Shown here piece after piece: positions 53,551 to 61,444 of a stretch of DNA of 64,000 nucleotides (positions are counted from its first letter, which is position 1; every line of letters starts with the position of its first letter). The DNA lies in contig NZ_BJOU01000017.1 of assembly GCF_009932435.1 (NCBI RefSeq), positions 235,355 to 299,354 of the forward strand. Reading direction: 5' to 3'. The translations under genes and the position numbers were made by a program. Source of the DNA: Gordonia crocea (lineage in GTDB: Bacteria > Actinomycetota > Actinomycetes > Mycobacteriales > Mycobacteriaceae). A model generated the notes under the pieces. The model worked only from the letters and a program-made list of their open reading frames with translations. It was not told the DNA's origin and made no database searches.

Positions 53551-54799
53551 GCGGTGTCGAGGGCATATTTCCCTCGACCCCCGTCGATTCGGCTGTTTCT
53601 GGCAGCATCGGCGCCCGATCACCGCGGGTGGCCCACCGCCGGATCGGATCTTCGACGAAGGCATAGCTGGCGGCCGCGACCCCGACCGACAGCGCAGCGG
53701 TGATCACCCACACCAGGAGGAAGGATCCGCTGAACGGGATGATCCCGAACAGCCCGAACACGACCGCCAGCACGGCGACGTGCCAGATGAAGATCCCGTA
53801 GGACCACCGCCCCAGCGTCGTCATGACCGGAGAGGCGAGGAACCGGAACGGTCCGTCGACCAGGGCGAGCGGGGCGAGGATCGCGTACGCCCCGATCGCC
53901 CCCAGCCCGATCTTCGTCGCAAAGCCCGCGGCGCTGAGCTCCCCCATCCCGACCGGCCCGGCCAGCGGGGTGCAGGCCAGGCCGTAGGCGACGAGGAAGA
54001 CCAACAGCATCACCGCGCGGTGCGAGCTCACCGAGCACAGGCGCCGGAGCACCGCGGGCATCGGCTGACCCGATGACCGCCACGCCACCAGCTCCGCCAA
54101 CAACAACCCGGCGACGAACCACGGCAGGTGGCCGATCAACCAGTTCTGCGGCTCGGTCCCGTCGGGGGCGGGGATCAGCGAGGCGACCGGCCCCCACGCC
54201 AGCGCCACCGTGCCGAGCCCGGCGACCGCCGCCGGCCGCCACCGCGCCCGCTTGCCCCGCAGCGACACCAACAGCCAGGCGAGCACGGGCAGCACGGCGT
54301 AGAACAGGACCTCGACCGACAGGCTCCACATCTGGGTGAGGCCCGCGGTCAGCGACAGCGGCACGAAGACCTGGGTGAGCGTGAGGTTCGCCAGCCATAC
54401 GACCGGATCGGTGGTGTGTGCTTCGGGGAGAAGGACGAGGACGACCACGACGACGACGGCGTAGGCCGGCCAGATCCGCCAGAACCGGTGCCGCACGTAT
54501 CGGATCAGGCTCGGTTCGGGTGCCAACCCGCGCGCGGCCGCGGCGTGGGGCTGCCACAGCAGGAATCCCGACAGCGCGAAGAACAGCGCGACCGCGAGGT
54601 CGAGGCGGCCCAACACCGGCCCGACGACCGGCCGGACGACCATCCCGGTCTGGAAGGCGACGTGGGTGGTCAGCACGCCCAGCGCCGCCACCGCCCGCAT
54701 CCCCTCCATTTGCGGGTAGTAGCGGCGCGTTCCGGTGCCCGTCGTCCGCACGCCCTTCGTCACTGCCAGCGTCGTCACTGCCATCGTCGTCACTGCCAT
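53525..54799 (-). CDS. Acyltransferase-3 family membrane protein
   Basis: The 424-residue protein is an acyltransferase-3 (OafA/Rv0228-type) enzyme: YYPQMEGMRAVAALGVLTTHVAFQ holds the catalytic-type His, with RFWRIWPAY, TQMWSLSVEVLFY and about ten helices. It transfers acyl or succinyl groups to envelope glycans or lipids. The N-terminal residues MAVTTMAVTTLAVTK come from the tandem repeat at 54758-54870, which also forms the leader. The true start could be a few codons later. The 3' end overlaps aftD by 26 bases. Confidence 0.88.
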   Translation of the reverse strand: MAVTTMAVTTLAVTKGVRTTGTGTRRYYPQMEGMRAVAALGVLTTHVAFQTGMVVRPVVGPVLGRLDLAVALFFALSGFLLWQPHAAAARGLAPEPSLIRYVRHRFWRIWPAYAVVVVVVLVLLPEAHTTDPVVWLANLTLTQVFVPLSLTAGLTQMWSLSVEVLFYAVLPVLAWLLVSLRGKRARWRPAAVAGLGTVALAWGPVASLIPAPDGTEPQNWLIGHLPWFVAGLLLAELVAWRSSGQPMPAVLRRLCSVSSHRAVMLLVFLVAYGLACTPLAGPVGMGELSAAGFATKIGLGAIGAYAILAPLALVDGPFRFLASPVMTTLGRWSYGIFIWHVAVLAVVFGLFGIIPFSGSFLLVWVITAALSVGVAAASYAFVEDPIRRWATRGDRAPMLPETAESTGVEGNMPSTPPISDDFGR

Positions 54800-54870
54800 C
54801 GTCTCGTCACTGCCATCGTCTCGTCACTGCCATCGTCTCGTCACTGCCATCGTCTCGTCACTGCCATCGT
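54758..54870. repeat. 15/17-bp tandem repeat at the acyltransferase start
   Basis: Seven units share CGTCACTGCCATCGT (first copy CGTCACTGCCAGCGT). Units 1, 2 and 7 are 15 bp; units 3-6 carry an extra CT and are 17 bp. On the minus strand units 2-7 each contain ATGGCAGTGACG, so there are six candidate ATGs. An ATG in any unit followed by a 17-bp unit reads MAVTRRWQ and stops at TGA. Only the ATG at 54799 continues into the gene. Confidence 0.9.
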
Positions 54871-54900
54871 CGACCAGCGTAGAGCGGTACGCTCGCCTGC

Positions 54901-55938
54901 GTGCCCGATGCCCAACCCACCCGCTGGTCCACCGCACAGCTGCTGACACCGGTGTTGGTGTTCGCCGCGGCGATGCTGGCGACCGTGGCGGTGGCGTCCC
55001 CGACGGTCCTCGCGCCCCAGCTCTCGCGGGTCTCACTGGACACGAACCTCGTCTCAGTGGCGACGTCGACGGCCCCGGTGCCCACGCTGGACCGGTGCTC
55101 GGTGGACCGTCCGGCGGCCGCGATGCTGCCCCCGCGCCGACTGCTGCGCAGCCAGCGCATCGTCGTGGTCCGGCCGGCGGACCGTCGGATCGCGACGGTC
55201 CAGGCCAGTACCGCGCTGCGCCGCGACGACGCCGACGGCGGCGGATGCGCGAGCCCGGTGCTGATGGCCGCGGTCGACCGGGTGACGGTCGAGCGCACCA
55301 CCGCCGCACCGACCGGCGAATCGAGTATCCAAACCGATTCCACCCGACCGGCGGCGCTGCTGCCGCACCGCGACGGCCTCACCTACCTGGCCGCCCCCAA
55401 CACCGGGACCGAACTGCGGTTCTTCGACCCGGTGACGCGGCGCAGCGTGCCGCTGGTGCCCCTCGGAACCGATACCGTCGACGGCCTCGACGTCACGCGG
55501 ATGCGCGCGGAGATCCCCGACACCGACCTCGCCGCCCTGCCCGGCGCCGACCCGCACAGCCGGATCACCAAACCCGGTGCCTGGTTCGGCTGGCCGGGGG
55601 CGAACGTGACCGCCGACTCGCACCAGCGGGGGAGCTACACCCTGTGGATCGACCAGAAGTCGGGACTGATCGTCGACGCGGAGATCGCCGTGACGCGCGA
55701 GTACCGCGCCGGCGACCGTCGACTCACCGAGTTCGACGCCACGCTGCGCTACGACGCCAAGACCCGCAAGACCCTGGTGGCGGCGGCCCGTGCGCAGGCC
55801 CGACCGATATGGCTCGCGAGGCGGGTGGTCCCCCTGGTCGCGGGTCTGCTGGCCATCGCCGCCATCGCGGGCCTGCTGCTGCACCGGCGTCGCGAGCCCC
55901 GCGGCACCGAACAGGGCGTTGCCGGAGACCGACCGTGA
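54901..55938 (+). CDS. DUF3068 (PorA-family annotated) membrane protein, Rv0227c-like
   Basis: The 345-residue protein has an N-terminal membrane anchor (LLTPVLVFAAAMLATVAVASP), a large extracytoplasmic domain and a C-terminal helix (VVPLVAGLLAIAAIAGLLL). This layout is DUF3068. In M. tuberculosis the orthologue sits beside an acyltransferase (Rv0227c-Rv0228), as here. As I recall, the corynebacterial and M. smegmatis relatives are needed for lipomannan maturation and LAM synthesis, which suits the AftD neighbourhood. It starts at GTG with TACGCT 7 bases upstream (leaderless). Confidence 0.82.
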   Translation: MPDAQPTRWSTAQLLTPVLVFAAAMLATVAVASPTVLAPQLSRVSLDTNLVSVATSTAPVPTLDRCSVDRPAAAMLPPRRLLRSQRIVVVRPADRRIATVQASTALRRDDADGGGCASPVLMAAVDRVTVERTTAAPTGESSIQTDSTRPAALLPHRDGLTYLAAPNTGTELRFFDPVTRRSVPLVPLGTDTVDGLDVTRMRAEIPDTDLAALPGADPHSRITKPGAWFGWPGANVTADSHQRGSYTLWIDQKSGLIVDAEIAVTREYRAGDRRLTEFDATLRYDAKTRKTLVAAARAQARPIWLARRVVPLVAGLLAIAAIAGLLLHRRREPRGTEQGVAGDRP

Positions 55939-55940
55939 AT

Positions 55941-55959
55941 ATAGGGTAGGCATACCTTA
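55941..55959 (+). promoter_or_regulatory. IdeR/DtxR iron box
   Basis: ATAGGGTAGGCATACCTTA matches the IdeR consensus TWAGGTWAGSCTWACCTWA at 16 of 19 positions. It lies 16 bases before the siderophore-interacting protein gene. Iron-bound IdeR should repress that gene. Confidence 0.85.
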
Positions 55960-55974
55960 CTTAGGGGGTATGGC

Positions 55975-56688
55975 ATGGCCGCAATCGGCTCGCGTCTGGC
56001 AGACATCGTCAGCGACCTGGTCCTGCGCAACGCCGAGGTCCGCGACGTCGCACCGGTGGCACCGGGTTTCGTCCGGGTCACCCTGACCAGTCCCGGCTTT
56101 AGCAGCTCAAACTGGTCTCCCGGGATGAAACTGCAGCTCCGCGCACAGCGCGGCGGCTTCCAGTTGCGCACGTATACGCCCGTCAGCTGGGACAACGACA
56201 CCGCGTCGACCCAGGTGATCGGCTGGAATGCCGACCACGGGCCGGGCGGCCGATGGTTCGGCGAGGTTGCGGTGGGCGACGTCTGCGAGGTCTTCGGCCC
56301 GCGCCGCTCGCTGCCCCTCGGCGATCTCGCCGACGACGCGGTTTTCGTGGGCGACGAGACGAGCATCGGACTCGCCAGCGCCTTCCACGCGCTGCGCCCC
56401 CACGCCTTCCACGTGTTCGAATCCGTCGACCTCGCGGCCCTGACCGCCGCGCTCGACGCCCTCGGCCTACCGGCGGCACAGCGGGTCGTGGTCGCCAAGG
56501 ACGACGACCGCGGCGCACTGCTGGGGCACCTGCGAGACCACGCCGCCGACATCAAAGACCCGTTCGACATCGTCGTCACCGGCGATGTGGCCACCGTCCG
56601 CGCGGTCCGGCGCAGCGCCCGCGAACTATCGGCGCGGAAGGTCCACGGGAAGGCCTACTGGGCCAAGGGCCGCGCCGGCCTCGACTAG
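55975..56688 (+). CDS. Siderophore-interacting (ViuB-like) ferric reductase
   Basis: The 237-residue protein has an N-terminal FAD-binding barrel (LRTYTPVSWD, the RxYTP flavin motif, after NWSPGMKLQLR) and a C-terminal NAD(P)H-type domain (FVGDETSIGLASAFHALRP, ending KAYWAKGRAGLD, the SIP-family signature). It reduces ferric siderophore complexes in the cytosol to release iron. The IdeR box upstream predicts induction in low iron. No siderophore synthesis gene is in the window. Confidence 0.92.
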   Translation: MAAIGSRLADIVSDLVLRNAEVRDVAPVAPGFVRVTLTSPGFSSSNWSPGMKLQLRAQRGGFQLRTYTPVSWDNDTASTQVIGWNADHGPGGRWFGEVAVGDVCEVFGPRRSLPLGDLADDAVFVGDETSIGLASAFHALRPHAFHVFESVDLAALTAALDALGLPAAQRVVVAKDDDRGALLGHLRDHAADIKDPFDIVVTGDVATVRAVRRSARELSARKVHGKAYWAKGRAGLD

Positions 56689-56711
56689 GACGAGTCCGGA
56701 GCGGGACGAGG

Positions 56712-58724
56712 CTAGAAGCGGCCGCCGACGCCGATCCGGCCCGAGCTGCTCGACCCGCCGAACGAACCCGGCGAACGGCCCTCGTAGGTGTAGCCGTCGC
56801 CGCCGCGGCGGGCTCCGCCGGTGTCCAGGCGGCCCCCGCCGCGCAGGAAACTGTCGACGAGGATTCCGCCGAGCACCGCGCCGATCGCCGACGCATCCCC
56901 GCCCTGGGTGGTGGGGCGCTCGGTCTGCTGCCACGACACGACGTCGGCCTGGGCACTCATCAACGCCTCGTCGGCGAGAGAACCGGCCCGGCGCGCCTCG
57001 TCGATGGCCGCCGTGGTCTCGGCCTCGGGCCGCGCCTGGGCCGAGGCGAGAAGCCGCTCGGCCTCCGCGAGCCGGGTCCGGGCCTGCGTCTGCACGGCCC
57101 CGCGCCGCGTGGCGATGAAGTCGCGGGCGGCGGAGACTTTGCCCTCCGCCGCGGCCGTTCCCCGCTCGCGCAGTTCGACGTTGCGCTTGCGCAGGCTGAC
57201 TTCGGCCCGCCCCGCGGTGAGTGCCTGGTCCAACTCGGCATCGCACTCGACCAGTGCGTTGAACGCGCCGAACGGGTCGGACTCGACGTTGGCCGAGGCA
57301 TAGTCGAGGGCCTCGCGCGCCGCGGCGACCGCTGCGGTCAGCTCGGGCGTGGCGGTGAGGCCCTCAGCCTCCTTGAGCTCCCCGGTGACCTCGTCGATCA
57401 GCCCGGGCAGCCGCGTGGCCGCCTCGCCGATCGCGGCGTCGGCGTTGGCGATCGCGTTGAGCAGTTTGTCGGCCTGGGCCACGGCGCCCTCGGCGGCACG
57501 GATGGCCGCGACCGCGGCCCCCTGCCGACCGGCCGGTTTGGTGACGGCCTCGCGACCGTCGTCGACGTTCTCCTCGGCGAAGGCGATCTGTTTCTCCGCG
57601 AGCTCCACGTTGTGCGAGACGGCTTTGACCCGGGCCTCCCCGTGCTTGGCGATCAGCACGGCGAGCGACGCCTCGGCGGTTTGCGAGCGGGTCTTGAGGT
57701 CGACGATCCGGCGGGTCAGGTCGTCGAGGCGGTCCGGCGCACCGAGAAGGAGGTTGCGCATCTCGTCGAAGGCCCGCACCTGCTCGTCCAGGGCGCCGTC
57801 GACATCGTGACAGGTGGTGATGATCTCCACGAGCATCGAGCGCCGCTCGTCGGAGGTCTCTTCGATCGCGTCGTCGAGGCGCTGGCGCAGCACGAAGGAA
57901 TTGGCCACGCCGCGCTGTGCCGCGTCGAGGGCGGCCCGAAACGGTGCCGTGGCCTGCTCGCCGAACTCGTCGACGGCGAGGCGCAGTTCCTCGGCGCTGG
58001 TCCGCACGGCGTTGTCGGTGTCGGTGAGGATCTCCTTGGACCACTCGTCGAGCACCTCGATCGACTGGGATCCGAGCTGGTCGACGGTGAGTTCGTCGGA
58101 GGCCTGGCGCAGCGAATCGATCTGCGCCTTCGCCTCCTGTTCCCGGCGCCGCCGCGTGTACAGGTAGGCCCCGCCGCCAGCGACGACCGCCGTGCCGCCG
58201 ACGCCCGCCGCCACGTAGGCGGCCGTGTTCGACGGGGAGAGCGCCTTGTCGATCCCGTTCGCCGCGCCGACCCCGGCCGCGGCCCACGCGCCCTTCTTCA
58301 GTTGCGGTTCAACGTCTTTCGCCGCGACGGCATTGACCTTTTCCTGGGTGAGGCCTTCGGGGGCCGACAGGTAGTAGCGGTGCGCGTCGGTGGCCACGGC
58401 GAGCAGAACGTCGCGCTCGGTGAACTCGCTGGCGGTGACGACCTGAGCCGACCAGTCCGCGGCGGTGAGGTTGCCGAAGTTCTTCACGTAAACCACCCAC
58501 AGGCTCAACCCGCGCTCGGTGTAGAGGTGCTCGATGGCCCGTTGCAGCTCGGCGCGGTCCGCGGCGCTGATCACCCCGGCCGGGTCGTGGATCTGCATCT
58601 GTTCGGGCAGGGTCATCGGGGGTTCGGCATGGGCCGCCCCCGCCCCCGCCATCCCGACGAACGCCGATGCGAACACGACGATCGCAGCGGCGAGCTGGCG
58701 GAGGATCAAACGAGCGAAAGCCAT
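56712..58724 (-). CDS. TPM-domain membrane protein with long coiled coil
   Basis: The 670-residue protein has a signal peptide ending GAAHAEPP, an extracytoplasmic TPM domain (about 38-150: IHDPAGVISAADRAELQ, LSLWVVYVKNF, RDVLLAVATDAHRYYLSAP) and one membrane helix near 180. About 430 residues of Ala/Glu-rich helix, probably coiled coil, follow in the cytoplasm. The tail is Gly/Ser/Arg-rich. TPM domains are linked to photosystem repair and envelope phosphatase-like roles; the actinobacterial function is unknown. The ATG at 58724 gives the signal peptide; longer frames lack support. Confidence 0.82.
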   Translation of the reverse strand: MAFARLILRQLAAAIVVFASAFVGMAGAGAAHAEPPMTLPEQMQIHDPAGVISAADRAELQRAIEHLYTERGLSLWVVYVKNFGNLTAADWSAQVVTASEFTERDVLLAVATDAHRYYLSAPEGLTQEKVNAVAAKDVEPQLKKGAWAAAGVGAANGIDKALSPSNTAAYVAAGVGGTAVVAGGGAYLYTRRRREQEAKAQIDSLRQASDELTVDQLGSQSIEVLDEWSKEILTDTDNAVRTSAEELRLAVDEFGEQATAPFRAALDAAQRGVANSFVLRQRLDDAIEETSDERRSMLVEIITTCHDVDGALDEQVRAFDEMRNLLLGAPDRLDDLTRRIVDLKTRSQTAEASLAVLIAKHGEARVKAVSHNVELAEKQIAFAEENVDDGREAVTKPAGRQGAAVAAIRAAEGAVAQADKLLNAIANADAAIGEAATRLPGLIDEVTGELKEAEGLTATPELTAAVAAAREALDYASANVESDPFGAFNALVECDAELDQALTAGRAEVSLRKRNVELRERGTAAAEGKVSAARDFIATRRGAVQTQARTRLAEAERLLASAQARPEAETTAAIDEARRAGSLADEALMSAQADVVSWQQTERPTTQGGDASAIGAVLGGILVDSFLRGGGRLDTGGARRGGDGYTYEGRSPGSFGGSSSSGRIGVGGRF

Positions 58725-58762
58725 GGGTTCAACATAGTCCGTCGCCGTGGGATAGTGGCGCG

Positions 58763-60208
58763 ATGACGGCGTGGCGGGGCTCGGCGCAGTGGGATGCCGT
58801 CGTCGTGGGATCCGGACCCAACGGGCTGACCGCGGCGGCGACCCTGGCACGCGCCGGGCGGCGGGTACTGGTCGTGGAGGCCGCCGACACCGTGGGCGGG
58901 GGAACCCGCAGCGCCGAACTCTTCGAATCCGGTGTCGTTCACGACCTGTGTTCGGCGGTCCACCCGTTGGGCCGCGTCTCGCCGGCCTTCGCCGAGCTGG
59001 GCCTGGCCGAACACGGGTTGACCTGGGCCACCCCCGAGGTGTCCCTGGCCCACGTCGTCGACGAATCGCGCGCGCTGGCCGTGTTCCGCGACTCCGGCGC
59101 CACCGCGGCCGGCCTCGGCGCCGACGGGACGGCGTGGCGCCGGTTGGTCGAGACCGCACCCGATCGGCTGGCCCCACTCGTCGACGAGGTGCTGCGGCCG
59201 GTGCGCCTCCCCCACCGGCCGCTGCTGATGGCCGGCTTCGGGGCGCGGGCACTCCTGCCCGTCGACGTGTTCACCCGCGCGTTTCGCGACGAGACGACCC
59301 GGGCGCTGTTCGCGGGCGTCGCCGCGCACGCGATCATGCCGATGTCGGCGCCGGCCTCGACCGGTCCGGGGTTGCTGCTGCTCGCCCCGGCCTCGGTGAC
59401 CGGGTGGCCGATCGCGGTCGGCGGATCGCAGGCGATCGCCGATGCCCTCGTCTCCTGTCTGCGGGCGGCCGACGGGGTGATCGAGACGGGCCGCCCCATC
59501 CGGCGGTTCGAGGAGCTGCCACCCGCGGCGCAGTACTACTTCGACACCTCGGCACGCGACCTGGCGGCCATCCTCGGCGACCGGCTGGCGCCGCGCGCAC
59601 GGCGCCGCTATGAACGGTGGCGGTATGGGCCCGGGGTCTGCAAGATCGATTTCCTGCTGTCCGAACCGATCCCGTGGCGCACCGACGCCCCGACCCGGAC
59701 CGCGACGGTCCACGTCGCCCGCGACTACCGCCAGATCGCCGACACCGAAGCCACCGTCGCCCGCGGCGACCACCCGGGCAGACCCTGGCTGCTGGCGGGG
59801 GAACCCACCCGGATCGACCCGACGCGCGCGGGGGCGACCGGTCGCCACACCGCCTGGGCGTACTGCCACGTGCCGCACGGGTCGTCGACCGACATGGGCC
59901 CGGCGATGATCGACGAACTGGAGCGCTGCGCACCCGGCTTCCGCGACGTCATCCTCGCCTCCCGGGTGACGACGGCCGCCGGGCTCGGCGACTACGACGC
60001 CAACTACGTCGGCGGCGACATCGCGTCGGGTGCCACCTCGCTGCGGCAGATCCTGGCCCGGCCGCGGTGGCCGGTCAACCCCGTCGCACCGAACCCGTAT
60101 GCCACCGGGGTCCCCGGGGTCTACCTCTGCTCGTCGGCCACCGCACCGGGCGGCGGGGTGCACGGCATGTGCGGCTACCGGGCGGCGCGCTTCGGCCTGG
60201 CGCGCTGA
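58763..60208 (+). CDS. Phytoene-desaturase-like NAD(P)/FAD-dependent oxidoreductase
   Basis: The 481-residue protein starts WDAVVVGSGPNGLTAAATLARAGRRVLVVEA, the dinucleotide-binding fold of CrtI/PYROXD2-type proteins, with GGGTRSAELFESGVVHDLCSAVHP following. The C-terminus GVYLCSSATAPGGGVHGMCGYRAA is the second FAD-contact motif. No carotenoid genes are adjacent, so the substrate is open. GATAGT lies 6 bases before the ATG. It is divergent from the TPM gene. Confidence 0.85.
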   Translation: MTAWRGSAQWDAVVVGSGPNGLTAAATLARAGRRVLVVEAADTVGGGTRSAELFESGVVHDLCSAVHPLGRVSPAFAELGLAEHGLTWATPEVSLAHVVDESRALAVFRDSGATAAGLGADGTAWRRLVETAPDRLAPLVDEVLRPVRLPHRPLLMAGFGARALLPVDVFTRAFRDETTRALFAGVAAHAIMPMSAPASTGPGLLLLAPASVTGWPIAVGGSQAIADALVSCLRAADGVIETGRPIRRFEELPPAAQYYFDTSARDLAAILGDRLAPRARRRYERWRYGPGVCKIDFLLSEPIPWRTDAPTRTATVHVARDYRQIADTEATVARGDHPGRPWLLAGEPTRIDPTRAGATGRHTAWAYCHVPHGSSTDMGPAMIDELERCAPGFRDVILASRVTTAAGLGDYDANYVGGDIASGATSLRQILARPRWPVNPVAPNPYATGVPGVYLCSSATAPGGGVHGMCGYRAARFGLAR

Positions 60209-60215
60209 CCACCCC

Positions 60216-61343
60216 TCAGCGGTCGGCGGCTGCTGCCGCCGGGGCCTCCTGCTTGCGCAGGTAGATGCTGGAGAGGAAGGAGGCGGCGATGATGAACACC
60301 CCGGTCAACCCGGTCACGACCTCCGGGATGTGGTGGCCGATGGAGACCAGCAGCATGACGGCCAGGGCGCCGATCGCCCAGTGCGCCCCGTTCTCGAGGT
60401 AGACGTACTCGTCCAGCGTGCCACGGCGGACCATGAAGACGGTGAGCGAGCGGACGAACATCGCCCCGATGAGACCGAGGCCCAGCGCGATGATGATCGG
60501 GTCGGCGGTGATGGCGAAAGCGCCGATCACCCCATCGAAGGAGAAGGACGCGTCGAGGACCTCGAGGTAGAGGAAGAGCATGAAGGCGGCCTTGCCGGTG
60601 ACCACGGCCGCTTGGCTGGGTCCGGTCCGTGCCGGCGACCCCTCGAAGTCCAGGGCGTCGGCCATCGGGGCCTCCTCCGGCGGCTCGATGTGGAAGTAGT
60701 TCGAGAGCCCGTTGACGAGGAGGTAGGTCAGCAGACCCAAGATGCCGGCGACGAGCACGACGTGGCGCTGGCCGTCGTCGGCGAGGAACTGGGCGGTCCC
60801 CACCAGGGCCACCAATGCGAGGATCACCGAGGCCTGGGCAACCCGCCCCATCCGCTCCAGCAGCCCTTCGATCCGCCTCATCCACCGGCGGTCCTTCTGG
60901 CCGAGCATGAAGTCGAGGAAGAGCATCAGCAGGAACATCCCGCCGAAGGCGGCGATCTGCGGGTGGGCCGCGGTGATGATCGACTCGTAGGTGGGACTGC
61001 CGTCGGTGGGCGGGTTAAGGGCCAGGCGGATCGCCTCCACCGGCCCCAACCGCGGGTTGGTGGTGGCCCAGACGATGAGCAACGGGAACACCAGCCGCAT
61101 GCCGAAGACCGCGATGAGGATGCCGACGGTGAGGAACATCCGCTGCCAGAACGGGCTCATCTGGCGCAGGATCGAGGCGTTGATGACGGCGTTGTCGAAG
61201 GACAGCGAGATCTCCAGGATGCCCAGGATGAGGACCAGTGCGACGGCCTGCGCGGCCCCCAACGGGGAGGTCAACCCGTAGAGGTAGGCGGCCACGACCG
61301 CGGCGATGGAGACGAAGACGGACAGCCCGAAGATGCGGAACAC
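60216..61343 (-). CDS. DUF475 / TerC-like membrane protein
   Basis: The 375-residue protein has about nine helices and two acidic intramembrane motifs, LEISLSFDNAVINA and LEVLDASFSFDGVIGAF, characteristic of DUF475 and related TerC proteins. These are associated with tellurite resistance and possibly manganese or calcium handling. No other ter genes are in the window. The C-terminal tail is Ala-rich. Confidence 0.87.
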   Translation of the reverse strand: MFRIFGLSVFVSIAAVVAAYLYGLTSPLGAAQAVALVLILGILEISLSFDNAVINASILRQMSPFWQRMFLTVGILIAVFGMRLVFPLLIVWATTNPRLGPVEAIRLALNPPTDGSPTYESIITAAHPQIAAFGGMFLLMLFLDFMLGQKDRRWMRRIEGLLERMGRVAQASVILALVALVGTAQFLADDGQRHVVLVAGILGLLTYLLVNGLSNYFHIEPPEEAPMADALDFEGSPARTGPSQAAVVTGKAAFMLFLYLEVLDASFSFDGVIGAFAITADPIIIALGLGLIGAMFVRSLTVFMVRRGTLDEYVYLENGAHWAIGALAVMLLVSIGHHIPEVVTGLTGVFIIAASFLSSIYLRKQEAPAAAAADR

Positions 61344-61444
61344 GGGTTCATTCTCTCAGGCGGTATGCCCCGAACGGGCGACCTGTGGGCCCAGCGCCGT
61401 CCGGGACCGCCCAATCCCGTTCCGCTCCCACTACTCTGAGATCG

